A stretch of 64,000 nucleotides of DNA from Miscanthus floridulus (lineage: Eukaryota > Streptophyta > Magnoliopsida > Poales > Poaceae). Of the stretch, positions 22,639-33,097 are shown one piece after another. A program made the translations under genes and the position numbers. The first letter of the stretch is position 1, and the number at the start of each line of letters is the position of its first letter. The notes beneath the pieces are model-generated. The model did no database searches and had not been told where the DNA came from. It worked only from the letters and a program-made list of their open reading frames with translations. The stretch lies in contig NC_089587.1 in assembly GCF_019320115.1 (NCBI RefSeq), positions 81,942,162 through 82,006,161 of the forward strand, in the 5' to 3' direction.

Positions 22639-23139
22639 ATGGCGCACAACCTCATTGTCACATTGTTCATTCTAGCGGTCTATGTCGCCGCGGTGGCGAC
22701 ACCATTAGTCTATGCTACCAAATCTCCAACGAGCACAATAGCCAAGGAGGACGAAGCAACCAAAGAAGGGGATGCAGCCGCCAAGGCGCCCGAAGCCGCC
22801 ACCAAGGGGTCTGCGAAGGACCACAAAGCAGAAGCTAAGGGGGATGCGCCCACCACGGCAACCGATGTAGCCACCAAAGGGTCTGCCAAGGACCACAAAG
22901 AAGAAACTAAGGGGGATGCGTCCGCCAAGGCGCCTGAAGCAGCCACCAAGGGGTATGCCAAGGTCCCCAAAACAGACGCTAAAGGGGCTGCTGCAAAAGG
23001 GTCCGGAGCACCCATGTCATGGCCGGATGGGGGGCCTGAGTTCGTCCAAATGGTCATCAAGAACCCCTTCTTGAAAACCACACCACCATCAAGTGATGAC
23101 CTCCCCATTGACCCCACTCCAGAAGGTAGCATGACCTAA
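22639..23139 (+). CDS. Secreted Lys/Ala-rich repeat protein (166 residues)
   Basis: Single exon with ATG in an acaATGg context. Residues 1 to about 26 form a signal peptide (LIVTLFILAVYVAAVA). From about 48 to 120 there are three repeats of about 25 residues: KAPEAATKGSAKDHKAEAKG, then DVATKGSAKDHKEETKG, then KAPEAATKGYAKVPKTDAKG. This part is highly charged, Lys/Asp/Glu/Ala-rich and probably disordered, resembling LEA or Lys-rich cell-wall proteins in composition. The C-terminal part (MSWPDGGPEFVQMVIKNPFL, then PPSSDDLPIDPTPEG) is distinct and could be a conserved functional end. There is no GPI signal or cysteine in the mature part. I do not recognise the family; the repeats could simply be expanding coding minisatellites. 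Confidence 0.65.
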   Translation: MAHNLIVTLFILAVYVAAVATPLVYATKSPTSTIAKEDEATKEGDAAAKAPEAATKGSAKDHKAEAKGDAPTTATDVATKGSAKDHKEETKGDASAKAPEAATKGYAKVPKTDAKGAAAKGSGAPMSWPDGGPEFVQMVIKNPFLKTTPPSSDDLPIDPTPEGSMT

Positions 23140-24630
23140 AAAGCAAAATTATGATCGACCAAATATTAAGGTAAGAATATGGAGGTATTATGATGTTTCT
23201 ATATTACATTTGGTTTAACTTCTCTAGTATGTTGAGAGTATTTGAGTAGGATTAGGAATATTTGTACTATGATAACATTTCGCACGTTTAATTAATTCCA
23301 TGTTTTATTTTACTAGTATATATAAAGAGAAGGTTCAATTATGCCTTTTTATATTGATTTTATACGATGTGATTTGTTGGTTGCTAAACCTTGGTGTCTG
23401 TGATGCTACAACTCCTATTGACACCATTTGAGGCTTATTTGAGCAATTACATTTATGCAAAATATTGCTTATGTGTTTGGTTAGGTGTCTAGGGACTTCT
23501 TTGTGATAATATACAGCTTTGGGGACATTTTCCAAAGTGTTCCAGCCAGCCCAAAAAGAGCATCCCGAGCTCCCTCTCCCTCTTGTGGTGCTTGTTCTTC
23601 TCCTTCTGGGGTTAAGAGAGGGATCTGAAATATTTGACGGGTGAGACTTTGATCTCCCGAATCTATCTATTAGAGAGTGAAATTGGTGGGGATTTAGAAC
23701 CTCCCCAACTTTGTTGGCTCGCACCTTTTTTATTTTCGTATTTACAGTGGACTGCTTCCTTGTCATTGCCTATGCTTTTTCCCACAAGTGGTTCCCAAGC
23801 AAATCCTTGCGTGTACGTGTGATTCGGTATTCCTCTTACGATATGAGTTGATTGGTTCCCATCTCGCTTTCTACCGGTGCCATTTGTTGAAGATTGGATA
23901 AATTTGCTCATGGTAGCTGGATCGACATACGAGGCATATGTGTTTTTTGATGTGTTGTTGATCTGCGGTGGGAATAGTTGTTGGAAGTACTTTGTGTACA
24001 GGTCACATGCAAAATTTAAACAATTCTTGATCTATGATTTTCATGTTCGTGGTCTATGCTAATAACTTATGGACTTATGCCCGGAAGTCCGGACCTCCGA
24101 AACGTCCAAAGAAATATCTTGAGGTTCTAGACTTCGCTACATCCTAAGTTTGGGTGTTAATTTTTGGTTCCTATTTATACAGCTGCTCCCGTTTGTCCTA
24201 TATACAGTGTCAGTGAGGATGACTCAGATTTACGCACATATTTAGATGTTATTTTGGATTCAAAGTTAGTACTCAATTTTGCTAAACGGAGGCCCTCTCA
24301 TATGGTATTGCCCTGTGGGCATTTTGTTGGAGGGTTTGTGGGCGTCACAAAATGCCACAAAAAATACACGGGTTGCATGTTGACATTATATTTTCTCATT
24401 TTTGAATATATAACGTATATGACAAACTAATGAAGTTATTTTTAGTGCATGTGTACTATGTTTAATTTCGTATTTCCACGCCGGGTGGGCAGTGGCGAGC
24501 CCTCCCATTTTTTCGCATTTGGTACTCGTAAGTCGTATGTCGTAGTATACCAACCGGACTACCGGAGCCTACAATCATCGGCGCCAAAAGAAAAAACAGA
24601 CAAATCAAAACTCCCGCCAGGTGCACACTT
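23140..24630. other. Intergenic region between repeat-protein gene and H2B
   Basis: After a short AT-rich 3' region there is sequence with short ORFs on both strands (for example 23335-23766 minus) and no domain I recognise. 24070-24130 contains ggaagtccggacctccgaaac, faintly like the repeats of the LTR at 15190, suggesting old retroelement debris. Confidence 0.4.
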
Positions 24631-24664
24631 CACCGCCTCCCACCGACGTCTGGGCCCTCATCCT

Positions 24665-24682
24665 CCACGTCACCGATCCGCG
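24665..24682 (+). promoter_or_regulatory. Plant histone type I element (hexamer plus octamer)
   Basis: The sequence CCACGTCACCGATCCGCG is an exact match to the known plant histone type I element (hexamer ACGTCA next to the octamer GATCCGCG), which confers S-phase and meristem expression. It lies about 158 bases upstream of the TATA box. Confidence 0.9.
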
Positions 24683-24720
24683 ACGCTCCCTCCACCCTTT
24701 CCCGCCCGAGCCACCTCAGC

Positions 24721-24798
24721 GATCCGCGTCGATCTGCATCCCGTTCGTCCACCGGAACGGCCGAACCCCATCGCACCCCTCCACGCCAGCGATCCGCG
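24721..24798 (+). promoter_or_regulatory. Two further histone octamers (GATCCGCG)
   Basis: GATCCGCG recurs at 24721-24728 and 24791-24798, giving three copies with the type I element. A CCAAT box follows at about 24813. This is the expected architecture of a replication-dependent plant histone promoter. Confidence 0.85.
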
Positions 24799-24839
24799 GC
24801 TCGCACCCTCCCACCAATCGCGTCTCACCTCCCACCCCC

Positions 24840-24846
24840 TATAAAG
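24840..24846 (+). promoter_or_regulatory. TATA box of H2B
   Basis: TATAAAG lies 93 bases upstream of the start codon and directly downstream of the histone octamers. Confidence 0.85.
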
Positions 24847-24938
24847 CCGCGCCCCAGCAACAATATATCCCCAAGCACCCACGGCCACACCCAGCCCGCC
24901 GAGAAGAAGCTCGATCCCGAACCCACCGCCCGATCCCG

Positions 24939-25397
24939 ATGGCACCCAAGGCCGAGAAGAAGCCCGCCGCGAAGAAGCCGGCGGAGGAGGAGCCGGCGAC
25001 GGAGAAGGCGGAGAAGGCCCCGGCGGGTAAGAAGCCGAAGGCCGAGAAGCGGCTCCCGGCCGGCAAATCCGCCGGCAAGGAGGGCGGCGAGAAGAAGGGC
25101 AAGAAGAAGGCGAAGAAGTCGGTGGAGTCGTACAAGATCTACATCTTCAAGGTGCTGAAGCAGGTGCACCCGGACATCGGCATCTCGTCCAAGGCCATGT
25201 CCATCATGAACTCCTTCATCAACGACATCTTCGAGAAGCTGGCGGCGGAGGCGGCCAAGCTGGCGCGCTACAACAAGAAGCCCACCATCACGTCCCGCGA
25301 GATCCAGACCTCGGTCCGCCTCGTCCTCCCCGGCGAGCTCGCCAAGCACGCCGTCTCCGAGGGCACCAAGGCCGTCACCAAGTTCACCAGCTCCTAG
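24939..25397 (+). CDS. H2B: Histone H2B
   Basis: 152 residues, single exon, as usual for grass core histone genes. The start [13 protein letters not shown] is in a gATGg context after the TATA box; the upstream open frame (from 24621) is promoter sequence. Residues 1-60 are the plant-type Lys/Ala/Pro/Glu-rich tail. The histone fold starts near [25 protein letters not shown], continues through [19 protein letters not shown] and ends with [20 protein letters not shown] and [16 protein letters not shown]. The near-C-terminal [15 protein letters not shown] carries the Lys that is monoubiquitinated in plants. It pairs with H2A in the nucleosome. There are no disruptions, GC content is high, and the S-phase promoter is complete, so this gene is probably active. 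Confidence 0.98.
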   Translation: MAPKAEKKPAAKKPAEEEPATEKAEKAPAGKKPKAEKRLPAGKSAGKEGGEKKGKKKAKKSVESYKIYIFKVLKQVHPDIGISSKAMSIMNSFINDIFEKLAAEAAKLARYNKKPTITSREIQTSVRLVLPGELAKHAVSEGTKAVTKFTSS

Positions 25398-26149
25398 GCG
25401 AGCGATGGGATCTGCCTCAGTTCCGTTCAGGAATCATGAAGTAGTAGTGTGGTCGTGTGTTGCAGCGGCGGTAGTTGCCCCTGCGTCTGCTCTTTGTTCA
25501 TCTCTAGTCGTCTGATTTATGTAAGAAGTAACCTGGTGTGGTACTGTGGCTGTTCATATTTGCAATTTCTGATTGCAAATATATGTGAAATCTATCCTTG
25601 TATTTCACTGAATTTTGCTTTCGTTCTGAACATGTATTTGCCGCTGACTCGAAAATTTCGTGTCCTGTTATCATCTTCCTGCGGCCTGTTGTCAATTTCC
25701 ATTTTCTGAACTCGAGGTGGCTTGTTGGGAGATTGAGATTTAGTACAGCAAAACGCCCGTTCTTCGCTGTGTTGTAAACATGGTTTCTTGCGAGTGATTT
25801 GTTCACTGTAGCATTCAAAACTTCGCCCCCACTTCGCATCAGTTTCAAATTGTCCGCGTCACTTCCAATTTCTCTACTGAACTCGGCTTCTCCAAACGCA
25901 AAGTTCTCTGCATTCTGTTTGGGTTTAATTTCCAGTTTCTGAACTTGAGGTTGCCTTGGTGGGAGATGAGATTTGGCACGGAGCAAAATGCGAGCCGTTC
26001 AGCGATTCCTCACTGTGCTGGAAACATCAACATGGCTTCAGTTTCGAGCGTCTTGATTGCTTGAATTTCAATCTTTTGGGCTGCTTGGGCGCGATGTCCT
26101 CAGAAAGTCGAAAGCCGAAAATCTGGCGCGAGAGTTTCGGAAGCCACGC
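25398..26149. other. H2B 3' UTR and downstream region
   Basis: The first 200 bases or so (to the attgcaaatatatgtgaaatc stretch) look like a 3' UTR. Between 25690 and 26100 related phrases recur (tttccattttctgaactcgaggtggcttg near 25697; tttccagtttctgaacttgaggttgcc near 25929), so part of this stretch is a diverged direct duplication of about 230 bp. No gene is seen. Confidence 0.5.
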
Positions 26150-26367
26150 TAAGGCCTGGTTTAGACTGAGGTTAGGAACTTTTGTTGGTATTTGATAATT
26201 ATTGTTTAATTATAGTCTAACTAGGTTTAAAAAATTCGTCTCGTAATTTACAATTAACCTGTGTAATTAATTATTTTTTAATCTATATTTAATACTCCAT
26301 ATATGTGTTCAAAAATTTGATATGATAAAAAGAGAGTAAAAAAACTTGCAATGTAAACGAGGCCTAA
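26150..26367. mobile_element. Tourist-like MITE
   Basis: The element is bounded by TAA direct repeats (26150-26152, 26365-26367). The termini GGCCTGGTTTAGAC and GTAAACGAGGCC are imperfect inverted repeats. The interior has the common grass motif aaaattcgtctcgtaattta. PIF/Harbinger type, no ORF. Confidence 0.85.
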
Positions 26368-26511
26368 ATTTTTGCTTTGGCGCCGAGTGGGGAGAACTGG
26401 ACCTGTTGACAAATTATGCTGGGCCCAACCACCCTCAGCTGCTTAATTGCAGTCTCGCCTGACCCATTTTAAATGTTATTATATAGGCCCACTAGTACGA
26501 GTATACTGTAT

Positions 26512-26662
26512 TACTCCATGCGTTTTAAATTATAACTCGCTTTGATTTTTTTTCCGCACATTTTGCTATATATGTATCTAGACATATTATTATATCTATA
26601 TTCATAGAAAAATAGATGTACCAAAAGATCAAAACAACTTATAATTCGGAACGAAGTGAGTA
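26512..26662. mobile_element. Stowaway-like MITE
   Basis: 151 bp from tactccatgcgttttaaattataa to ttataattcggaacgaagtgagta, with TA at both ends. The two ends are inverted copies with a few mismatches, and the interior is AT-rich. Confidence 0.88.
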
Positions 26663-27942
26663 CTGTAAACTAGGTGTCTGCATTTTAGAGCCTCACGCTA
26701 TAAACAAGCCATCCCAAATAACGTACTAGACGATTGCCTACGCATGTATGTTCATCTTTATTAGGCAGTTGTTAGCGTCCGGACGTCTGGAGAGATGCGC
26801 GCGCACGGATGTCTGCGCTCGCGTTTCGAGGATGCGTCGACCTACCCGTACCATCCGCTCGCACACATGAACTGCCCGCTTCAGCACCGCTTCCTGTGCA
26901 CACGTGGGGACCGGCTGCACCCTGCTCCGTATCGAGCACACGGGGACTGCCTGTGCCTACGCCGGCTGCTTCCCATGCTCGCTTCACATTGGAACCGCAT
27001 GCACGATGCCCTAGCAGCTACAGCAGGGGGCATCGAGAAGTGGGGCCCATTGCAACATATGCAACACCCGATCTACTTTTACAACATCTAGATAAAACAT
27101 ATGCAACATACGTCCAAAATAACTGAAACATTTGCAATATAAGTCTAAAAACACTTGAAAGTCGTTGCAAGCATGTGCAACGACTAGATAAAACACTTGC
27201 AACATATGCGTGAAACATATGCCATATCTAGATAAAAAGCTTGCAACATATGACTGAGAAACAGATGAAATATTTGGAACAAACTCTTGCAACATACGTG
27301 TATGGCCATTGTAACATATGCAACATCCTGATTTACTTTTACAACATCCATGCGAAACACTTGCAATATACCTTTAAAACACCTGAAACAATTGAAACAT
27401 ACGTTGCAACATGCGTTTTCGCGCAACATCTCTTTGCTGCTTGCCACACGAAGGGAGCGTAGCTACGTGCGCAGCCCAGCTACACCAAGCCACCATGCCG
27501 CTCCTATCCAAGATCATCCACGAGCAAGCCGGCCATCAGTATGGCGACACGAAAGGCATCTATGTGAGGAGGCGGAGGCGCATCAAGGCAGCTGGTACAA
27601 CACGACGCCATAACAAACATGAGGGCTACACGGCTGTGTACACCTGTGGCAGAGGGTTGTGCCATGGGATGGTGTAGGAAGTGGTCGAAGAGGCAGCCAC
27701 ATCTAGCACCAAAGCAAGGCGAGGACGTCGCAAGTGCCACGAGGAAGACGAGCGGCCACGGTAGGCAGGAGGCGCGATGGAGAGGGAGGAAGGGGGCGAC
27801 CTCGGTGGAGATGTTGGCCGACGAGCGCCAGGACGCCGTGGCACGACGGAGCATGGTCACGTCTTTGGCAAAACTGTCCAAAATAGCACGCTTCCGGAGA
27901 CGCTCGTCTTCCACTAGACGCTAAGCACCTCGAAAATAAGCT
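26663..27942. repeat. Repetitive region with gcaacat(a) phrases, unclassified
   Basis: From about 27048 to 27430, phrases such as gcaacatatg, acatatgcaaca, acttgcaata and tgaaacac recur every 20-40 bases, flanked by GC-rich sequence on both sides (26770-27040, 27440-27930). Short ORFs on both strands reflect this repetition. The composition resembles non-coding parts of large grass transposons, but I find no coding domain or clear termini. ccggacg-containing ends (26776, 27946) might be element boundaries; this is speculative. Confidence 0.45.
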
Positions 27943-28242
27943 ACATCGGACGGTCCCGTCGAGCACACCCCAAGAGAGAACTCAAAACAATCCATATTTT
28001 TCACCCAGAATCCAATAATGAGAATGAGTTTACAATACTTAGTCCATTCTATACAACAAGAGTTCTCGAAAATACACTATTACAATACCAAGTTCAGAGT
28101 ACGAAATTTAAACAGCGGAATTGAAATAAACATCTAACGATAAGATACAAGGATCCGTCTGTGCCCATCAGAAGAATTCTCCACACAACAGCCACTCCTC
28201 AAGCTACACCTACAACAGGGGTAAATAAACCCTATGTACATA

Positions 28243-29961
28243 TGTAGGATCTCTGATACGCCTAGAGGGGGTGAATAGGCCTGTAAAAATTTAACTCAAA
28301 TCAAAGTCAAATTCACCCATGGCACTGCCGCCCTAAACAGTGGCACTACCGCACATGCAGGAGAGATTAGTTCACAGTTCAAAATCTACCCAACAAAATT
28401 TAGATCGGGTAAATTTCTTAGCTTCCTATAAGGTAGTATATCTCAGATCAACAACTAAAAGTGGTAGGAACACCACACACAAGTAGGTCGGCCTCACTCT
28501 AGAAATCACCTCAACAACAATAAGAACACAAGTGTAGCAACACAAGCACAAGATGACACAAGGATTTATCCTGTGGTTTAGCTCGCCACCAAGACTTGCC
28601 TAAGTCTATGTTGTTGAGGTATACCACTAAGACTTAGGGCTTTGCGACCCTACCTCATTCTCAAGTCAACAGAGTGAACTCTTGAGATGAGAGGTGGTTA
28701 TATTTGCTGCAAGAGGTGGTTACAAACCTCCCGGGGCTACCACACAAGTTGGCAAGCTCCACAGGCGACGCTCTAGCCGGCTAGGAGCCAACCTCCAAGA
28801 GTAACAAACACAACCATCGGCTAAAATATGAACCAAGTGCTCTTTAGAGTTTGGGAATCAATAGAGCTGCTCTCTAATCGAGTTTTGGAAACTTATCCCT
28901 CAAGGATTGATGGGGAAATCAATGGATTTGCTTAGGGGCTTGAGGTCAACAATGGAGTGAGAGAGAGCTCCTGCTCTATTTTGGGCGTGCGGAAGTGAGG
29001 AAGAAGAGAGCTGGTTGGTTACTATTGGGAAGGAAGAAGAAAGGTATATATACCCTGAGCCCCCAACGGTCACTTAAATCGTAGATAACCATTGGAGAGA
29101 AAAGAGAAAGGTATATATACCCCTAGCCCCCAACATACACTGCACCCAAGGGGTCAGGCGAGACAAAGCACGTGGCCTCGAGGTCGGGTGAGATGAAGCC
29201 CATAACCAAGGGGTTAGGCAAGACAAAGCCCACGGCCTCGAGGTCGGGCGAGACAAAGCCCATGACCAATGGGTCAGGCGAGACGGAGCCCGCACCTAAG
29301 GAGTCAGACAAGACGGAGCTCGCGGCCTTGAGATCGGGCGAGACGAAGCTCGCGACCAAGGGGTTGGGTGAGACGGAGCATGTGGCCTCGAGGTCGGGCA
29401 AGGCAGAGCCCGTGGCCTTGAGGTCAGGTGAGATGGAGCCCGCACCCAAGGGATCAGGCGAGATGGAGCACGTGGCCTCGAGGTCAAGAGAGACAAAGCC
29501 CGTGACCTAGGGGTCGAGCGAGATGGAGCCCGTGGCCTCAAGGTCGGGCGAGATGAAGCCTGCACCCAAGGGGTTAGGCAAGATAGAGCTCACACCCAAG
29601 GGGTTGGGCGAGTCGGAGCTCGCACCCCGCAAGACAGCAAGGGTAATAGCAAAGTGTAGACTGTTTTGGCTGTGAATCTGAGGATACATATGGTTGTTTG
29701 AGCACTTGGTAGCACATATTAGCTTAAACATTATGGTCCCCTTTATAGTACGGCTTTTCCTATACTCAAATTCAATATATAAAAGAATTTAAATCTCCTT
29801 TGAGTTTGAAGCCATCTACATTTATAATTAGGGGCTCCTCCGTTTCATATAGCATCCTCGAATATAAATTCTCAGCTTATCATCTTGATAAATCCCATTA
29901 GTTCTCTAATTGCGTGGTCATTATCATCAAAACCCATAATTAAGGCTTGATTGCGCTTTCA
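28243..29961 (-). mobile_element. Solo copia-type LTR with 5-bp target duplication
   Basis: 1719 bp. On the minus strand it starts TGAAAGCGCAATCAAGCC and ends with the typical cctattcaccccctctaggcgtatcag motif, finishing ATCCTACA. Perfect duplications ACATA flank it (28238-28242, 29962-29966). No PBS, PPT or coding region accompanies it, so the element was removed by LTR-LTR recombination. GTATATATAC boxes (29044-29053, 29111-29120) in a locally duplicated segment mark its promoter. Confidence 0.92.
29141..29630 (-). repeat. 30-bp minisatellite, about 16 copies, in U3 of the solo LTR
   Basis: The unit is ggcctcgaggtcgggcgaga plus cgaagcccgt, alternating with a variant starting accaaggggtc. 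The period is exactly 30 bases, so the plus strand reads open from 29172 to 29510 as a ten-residue repeat (SRSGETKPAT-like). Units differ mainly by transitions. It lies directly upstream of the TATA boxes in LTR orientation. Confidence 0.92.
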
Positions 29962-31325
29962 ACATAATGTACTCGCAAGACTTACCCGACTAGTGAGAAT
30001 AATTTCCCGACTCCAAAGGATATGATAAGCTTTATAGTTTGCTGTGTTTCCTTTTTGCAAAAAGCATTACTAGCAGTGAATCCTTATGTATGTGTTTTAT
30101 TAGCAGTCATGATTAGTTCATTAGCTAACCATTCTATGTAAGCACATGTTCTACTTTCAAGCAAGAGTTGAGCAATCAGATCCATTTCACTATCTTTTAT
30201 CTTCCAGTTCTTACTACGGTGCTAGATCATAGACAAGTCATACTGTATCACACGGCGATTCAACCAATGTATCCCAGCTGGGTACCTCGAAACACATGCC
30301 TCGCTTATACCCTAGGCACAAGCAAGATGAACCCATCACTCTCCTATCAAGGGGTCTAGGTCCCTGTCCAAACTTAGACTCCAAACCCCACTCCTGAGTC
30401 CCGGACTCAGTGTGATGCTTAGACCTCCACCATCCCCACCTCCAATACTCATACTCCTGCTCGCCCGCGGTCATGAACTCCACCAACTTGTTCTCTACAT
30501 GCATGCAATAATGATGCAACACTTAGTATTATGACAACAACAACTCTTAAAATAACAATACATCTACCAAGCTACTAAGCTAACTCTAATGACTAAGATG
30601 TTAAGCTACCCATCCTTTCCACTAAATAGGTATGAAACATTCAAGTATTATCTTAGCAACTAAAATGCATTTATTCTTTTATTAACGATTTAATGTATAT
30701 TAAAACAAGGAGCACCAAACTACCTTATTTCTCGGTCTATTCTAGGGCCACAAAAATTATAGTGAGCATATAATAATACAATGAACCTACTGTAAAAAAT
30801 TCATGAATACCAATTTGCCACAAAAATTCCTACAAATATTAACCTAAACAATATTAAACACTCTTAAATAATTTAATAAGCCTTAGCATCAACTCAGACC
30901 TGCATAATCTAGTCATACCATGAGATACACAACATTTTTAAGGAACTCAACAAAATTTATTTCACAATTTTTGGACACCTATGCGAATTGATATTAATTT
31001 TCAAAGTTCAGCTTCGAAATTAAAACATAAAGCTATTTCTAATTCCTTAAGAAAAGGAAAAATGAATTCACCAGCGCGGCCCACAACCACGCAGACTTGG
31101 TCCACTTGCGCGTAGCGTGAGTGCACACGCGCGGCCAGTAGGCGCGGCCCACGCACACAGGCCGACCCGCGGCGAGAGACAGCCCACGCGCTGGCGCTTT
31201 TGTAGAGACGCCCCTGCGCTACCTAGTATTCGCACGACGCTATTCGCACTATTCCTATAGACAGCAACTTTGCACGAACACCCTTGCAATCTCTCTCCTT
31301 TACAATGATATGGTCCTTGACCATC

Positions 31326-33097
31326 TGAAAGGTCCTAATGGCTAGAGGGGGGTGAATAGCCTAATAAAAATTTCTACAACAACACTTAACAAAAGGTTAG
31401 ATAATTATGAGGCGAAGCAAGTGTTGCGCTAGCCTACTCAAAATGCAAGCCACCTACCACAATTCTAGTTTAAATAGTGTCAATTCACACAAGAGGTATG
31501 ACACTACCCTATGTTAGTGTGCTCTCAAAGGCTAACTAAAGAGCCACACCAACCAAGCAAGCAAGCTCTCACAACTAGTTACACTAAAGAGCTTGTCAAC
31601 TAGTTTGCGATAATATAAAGAGAGCGATCAAGATAGTTATACCGCCGAGTAGAGGAGTGAACTAATCAATCACTAGGATGAATAACAATGAAGACCAATC
31701 ACCTCGGAATCAAAGGATGAACACAATGATTTTTACCGAGGTTCACTTGCTTGCTGGCAAGCTACTCCTCGTTGTGGCGATTCACTCACTTGGAGGTTCA
31801 CGCGCTAATTGGCTTCATACGTCAAACCCTCAATAGGGTGCCGCACAACCAACACAAGATAAGGATCACACAAGCCATGAGCAATTCACTAGAGTATCTT
31901 TTGGCGCTCCGCCGGGGAAAGGTCAAGAACCCCTCACAATCACCACGATCGGAGCCGGAGACAATCACCACCTCTGCTCAACGATCCTCGCTGCTCCAAG
32001 CCGTCTAGGTGGCGACAACCACCAAGAGTAACAAGCGAAATCCACAGCAAAACATGAACACCAAGTGCCTCTAGATGCAATCACTCAAGCAATGCACTTG
32101 GATCACTCCTAATCTCACTATGATGATGAATCAATGATGGAGATGAGTGGGATGACTTTGGCTTAGCTCACAAGGTTGCTATGTCAATGAAAATGGCCAA
32201 AGATATGAGCCACAGCCGGCCTTGGGGCTTAAATAGAAGCTCCCATGAAATAGAGCTGTTGTACCCCTTCACTGGGCACACTACGCTCTGACCGGATGCT
32301 CTGGTCCAACTGACCGGACTCTGGACCCAGCGTCCAGTCCACAGATGAATGCCACGCGTCATCAGCTTCAAACGTTGTTCGTCAGATTTCAACGGCTACG
32401 AAGTTGACCAGACACTCTGGTAGAGTACTGTAAGGGTCGAAACCTGGTTTTCCTCAATCGGACACGTCCGGTCCACCTCGACCGGACACAGCCCAGCGTC
32501 CGGTGGTAAACCCTAGCCTCTGTACCGCCAGTCAACATGACCGGATGCAGCTAGTCAGTGTCCAGTGCTTTTGGATCCAGCGTCTGGTCACATGACCGAT
32601 GCTGGCATCACCTCGGTTTTCACTTCTAACTTCTCCACCCTTGCTCCAATGTGTCATCCACAAAGTGTATCACCTTGTGCACATGTGTTAGCATATTTTC
32701 ATAAATATTTTCAAGGGTGTTAGCATTTCACTAGATCCTAAATGCATATGCAATGAGTTAGAGCATCTAGTGGCACTTTGATAACCGTATTCCGATACGA
32801 GTTTTACTCCTCTTAATAGTACGACTATCAAACCTAAATGTGATCACACTCTCTAAGTGTCTTGATCACCAAAACAAAAAAGCTCCTATGGTTTATACCT
32901 TTGCCTTGAGCTTTTTATTTTTCTCTTTCTTCCATTCAAGTTTAAGCCCTTGATCATCACCATGCCATCACCATTGCCATGCTATGATCTTCACTAGCTT
33001 CTCCACTTGAAGTGTGCTACCTATCTCATGATCACTTGATAAACTAGGTTAGCACTTAGGGTTTCATCAATTCACCAAAACCAAACTAGAGCTTTCA
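31326..33097 (-). mobile_element. Second solo copia-type LTR with 5-bp target duplication
   Basis: 1772 bp. The minus strand starts TGAAAGCTCTAGTTTGG and ends ...ctattcaccccccctctagccattaggacctttca. Perfect duplications CCATC flank it (31321-31325, 33098-33102). The U3 region (about 32270-32620) is rich in CCGGA/TCCGG palindromic phrases. The TATA-like CTATTTAAG (32236-32228) follows in LTR orientation. No internal region is present. Confidence 0.93.

Noticed and set aside
24825..25349. Antisense ORF over H2B (Leu/Arg-rich)
   Set aside because: A shadow of the GC-biased H2B codons.
27011..27447. Minus ORFs rich in Leu, Tyr, Val and Cys that look like membrane segments
   Set aside because: They come from the gcaacat phrase repeats read in antisense; the hydrophobicity is a by-product of the repeat.
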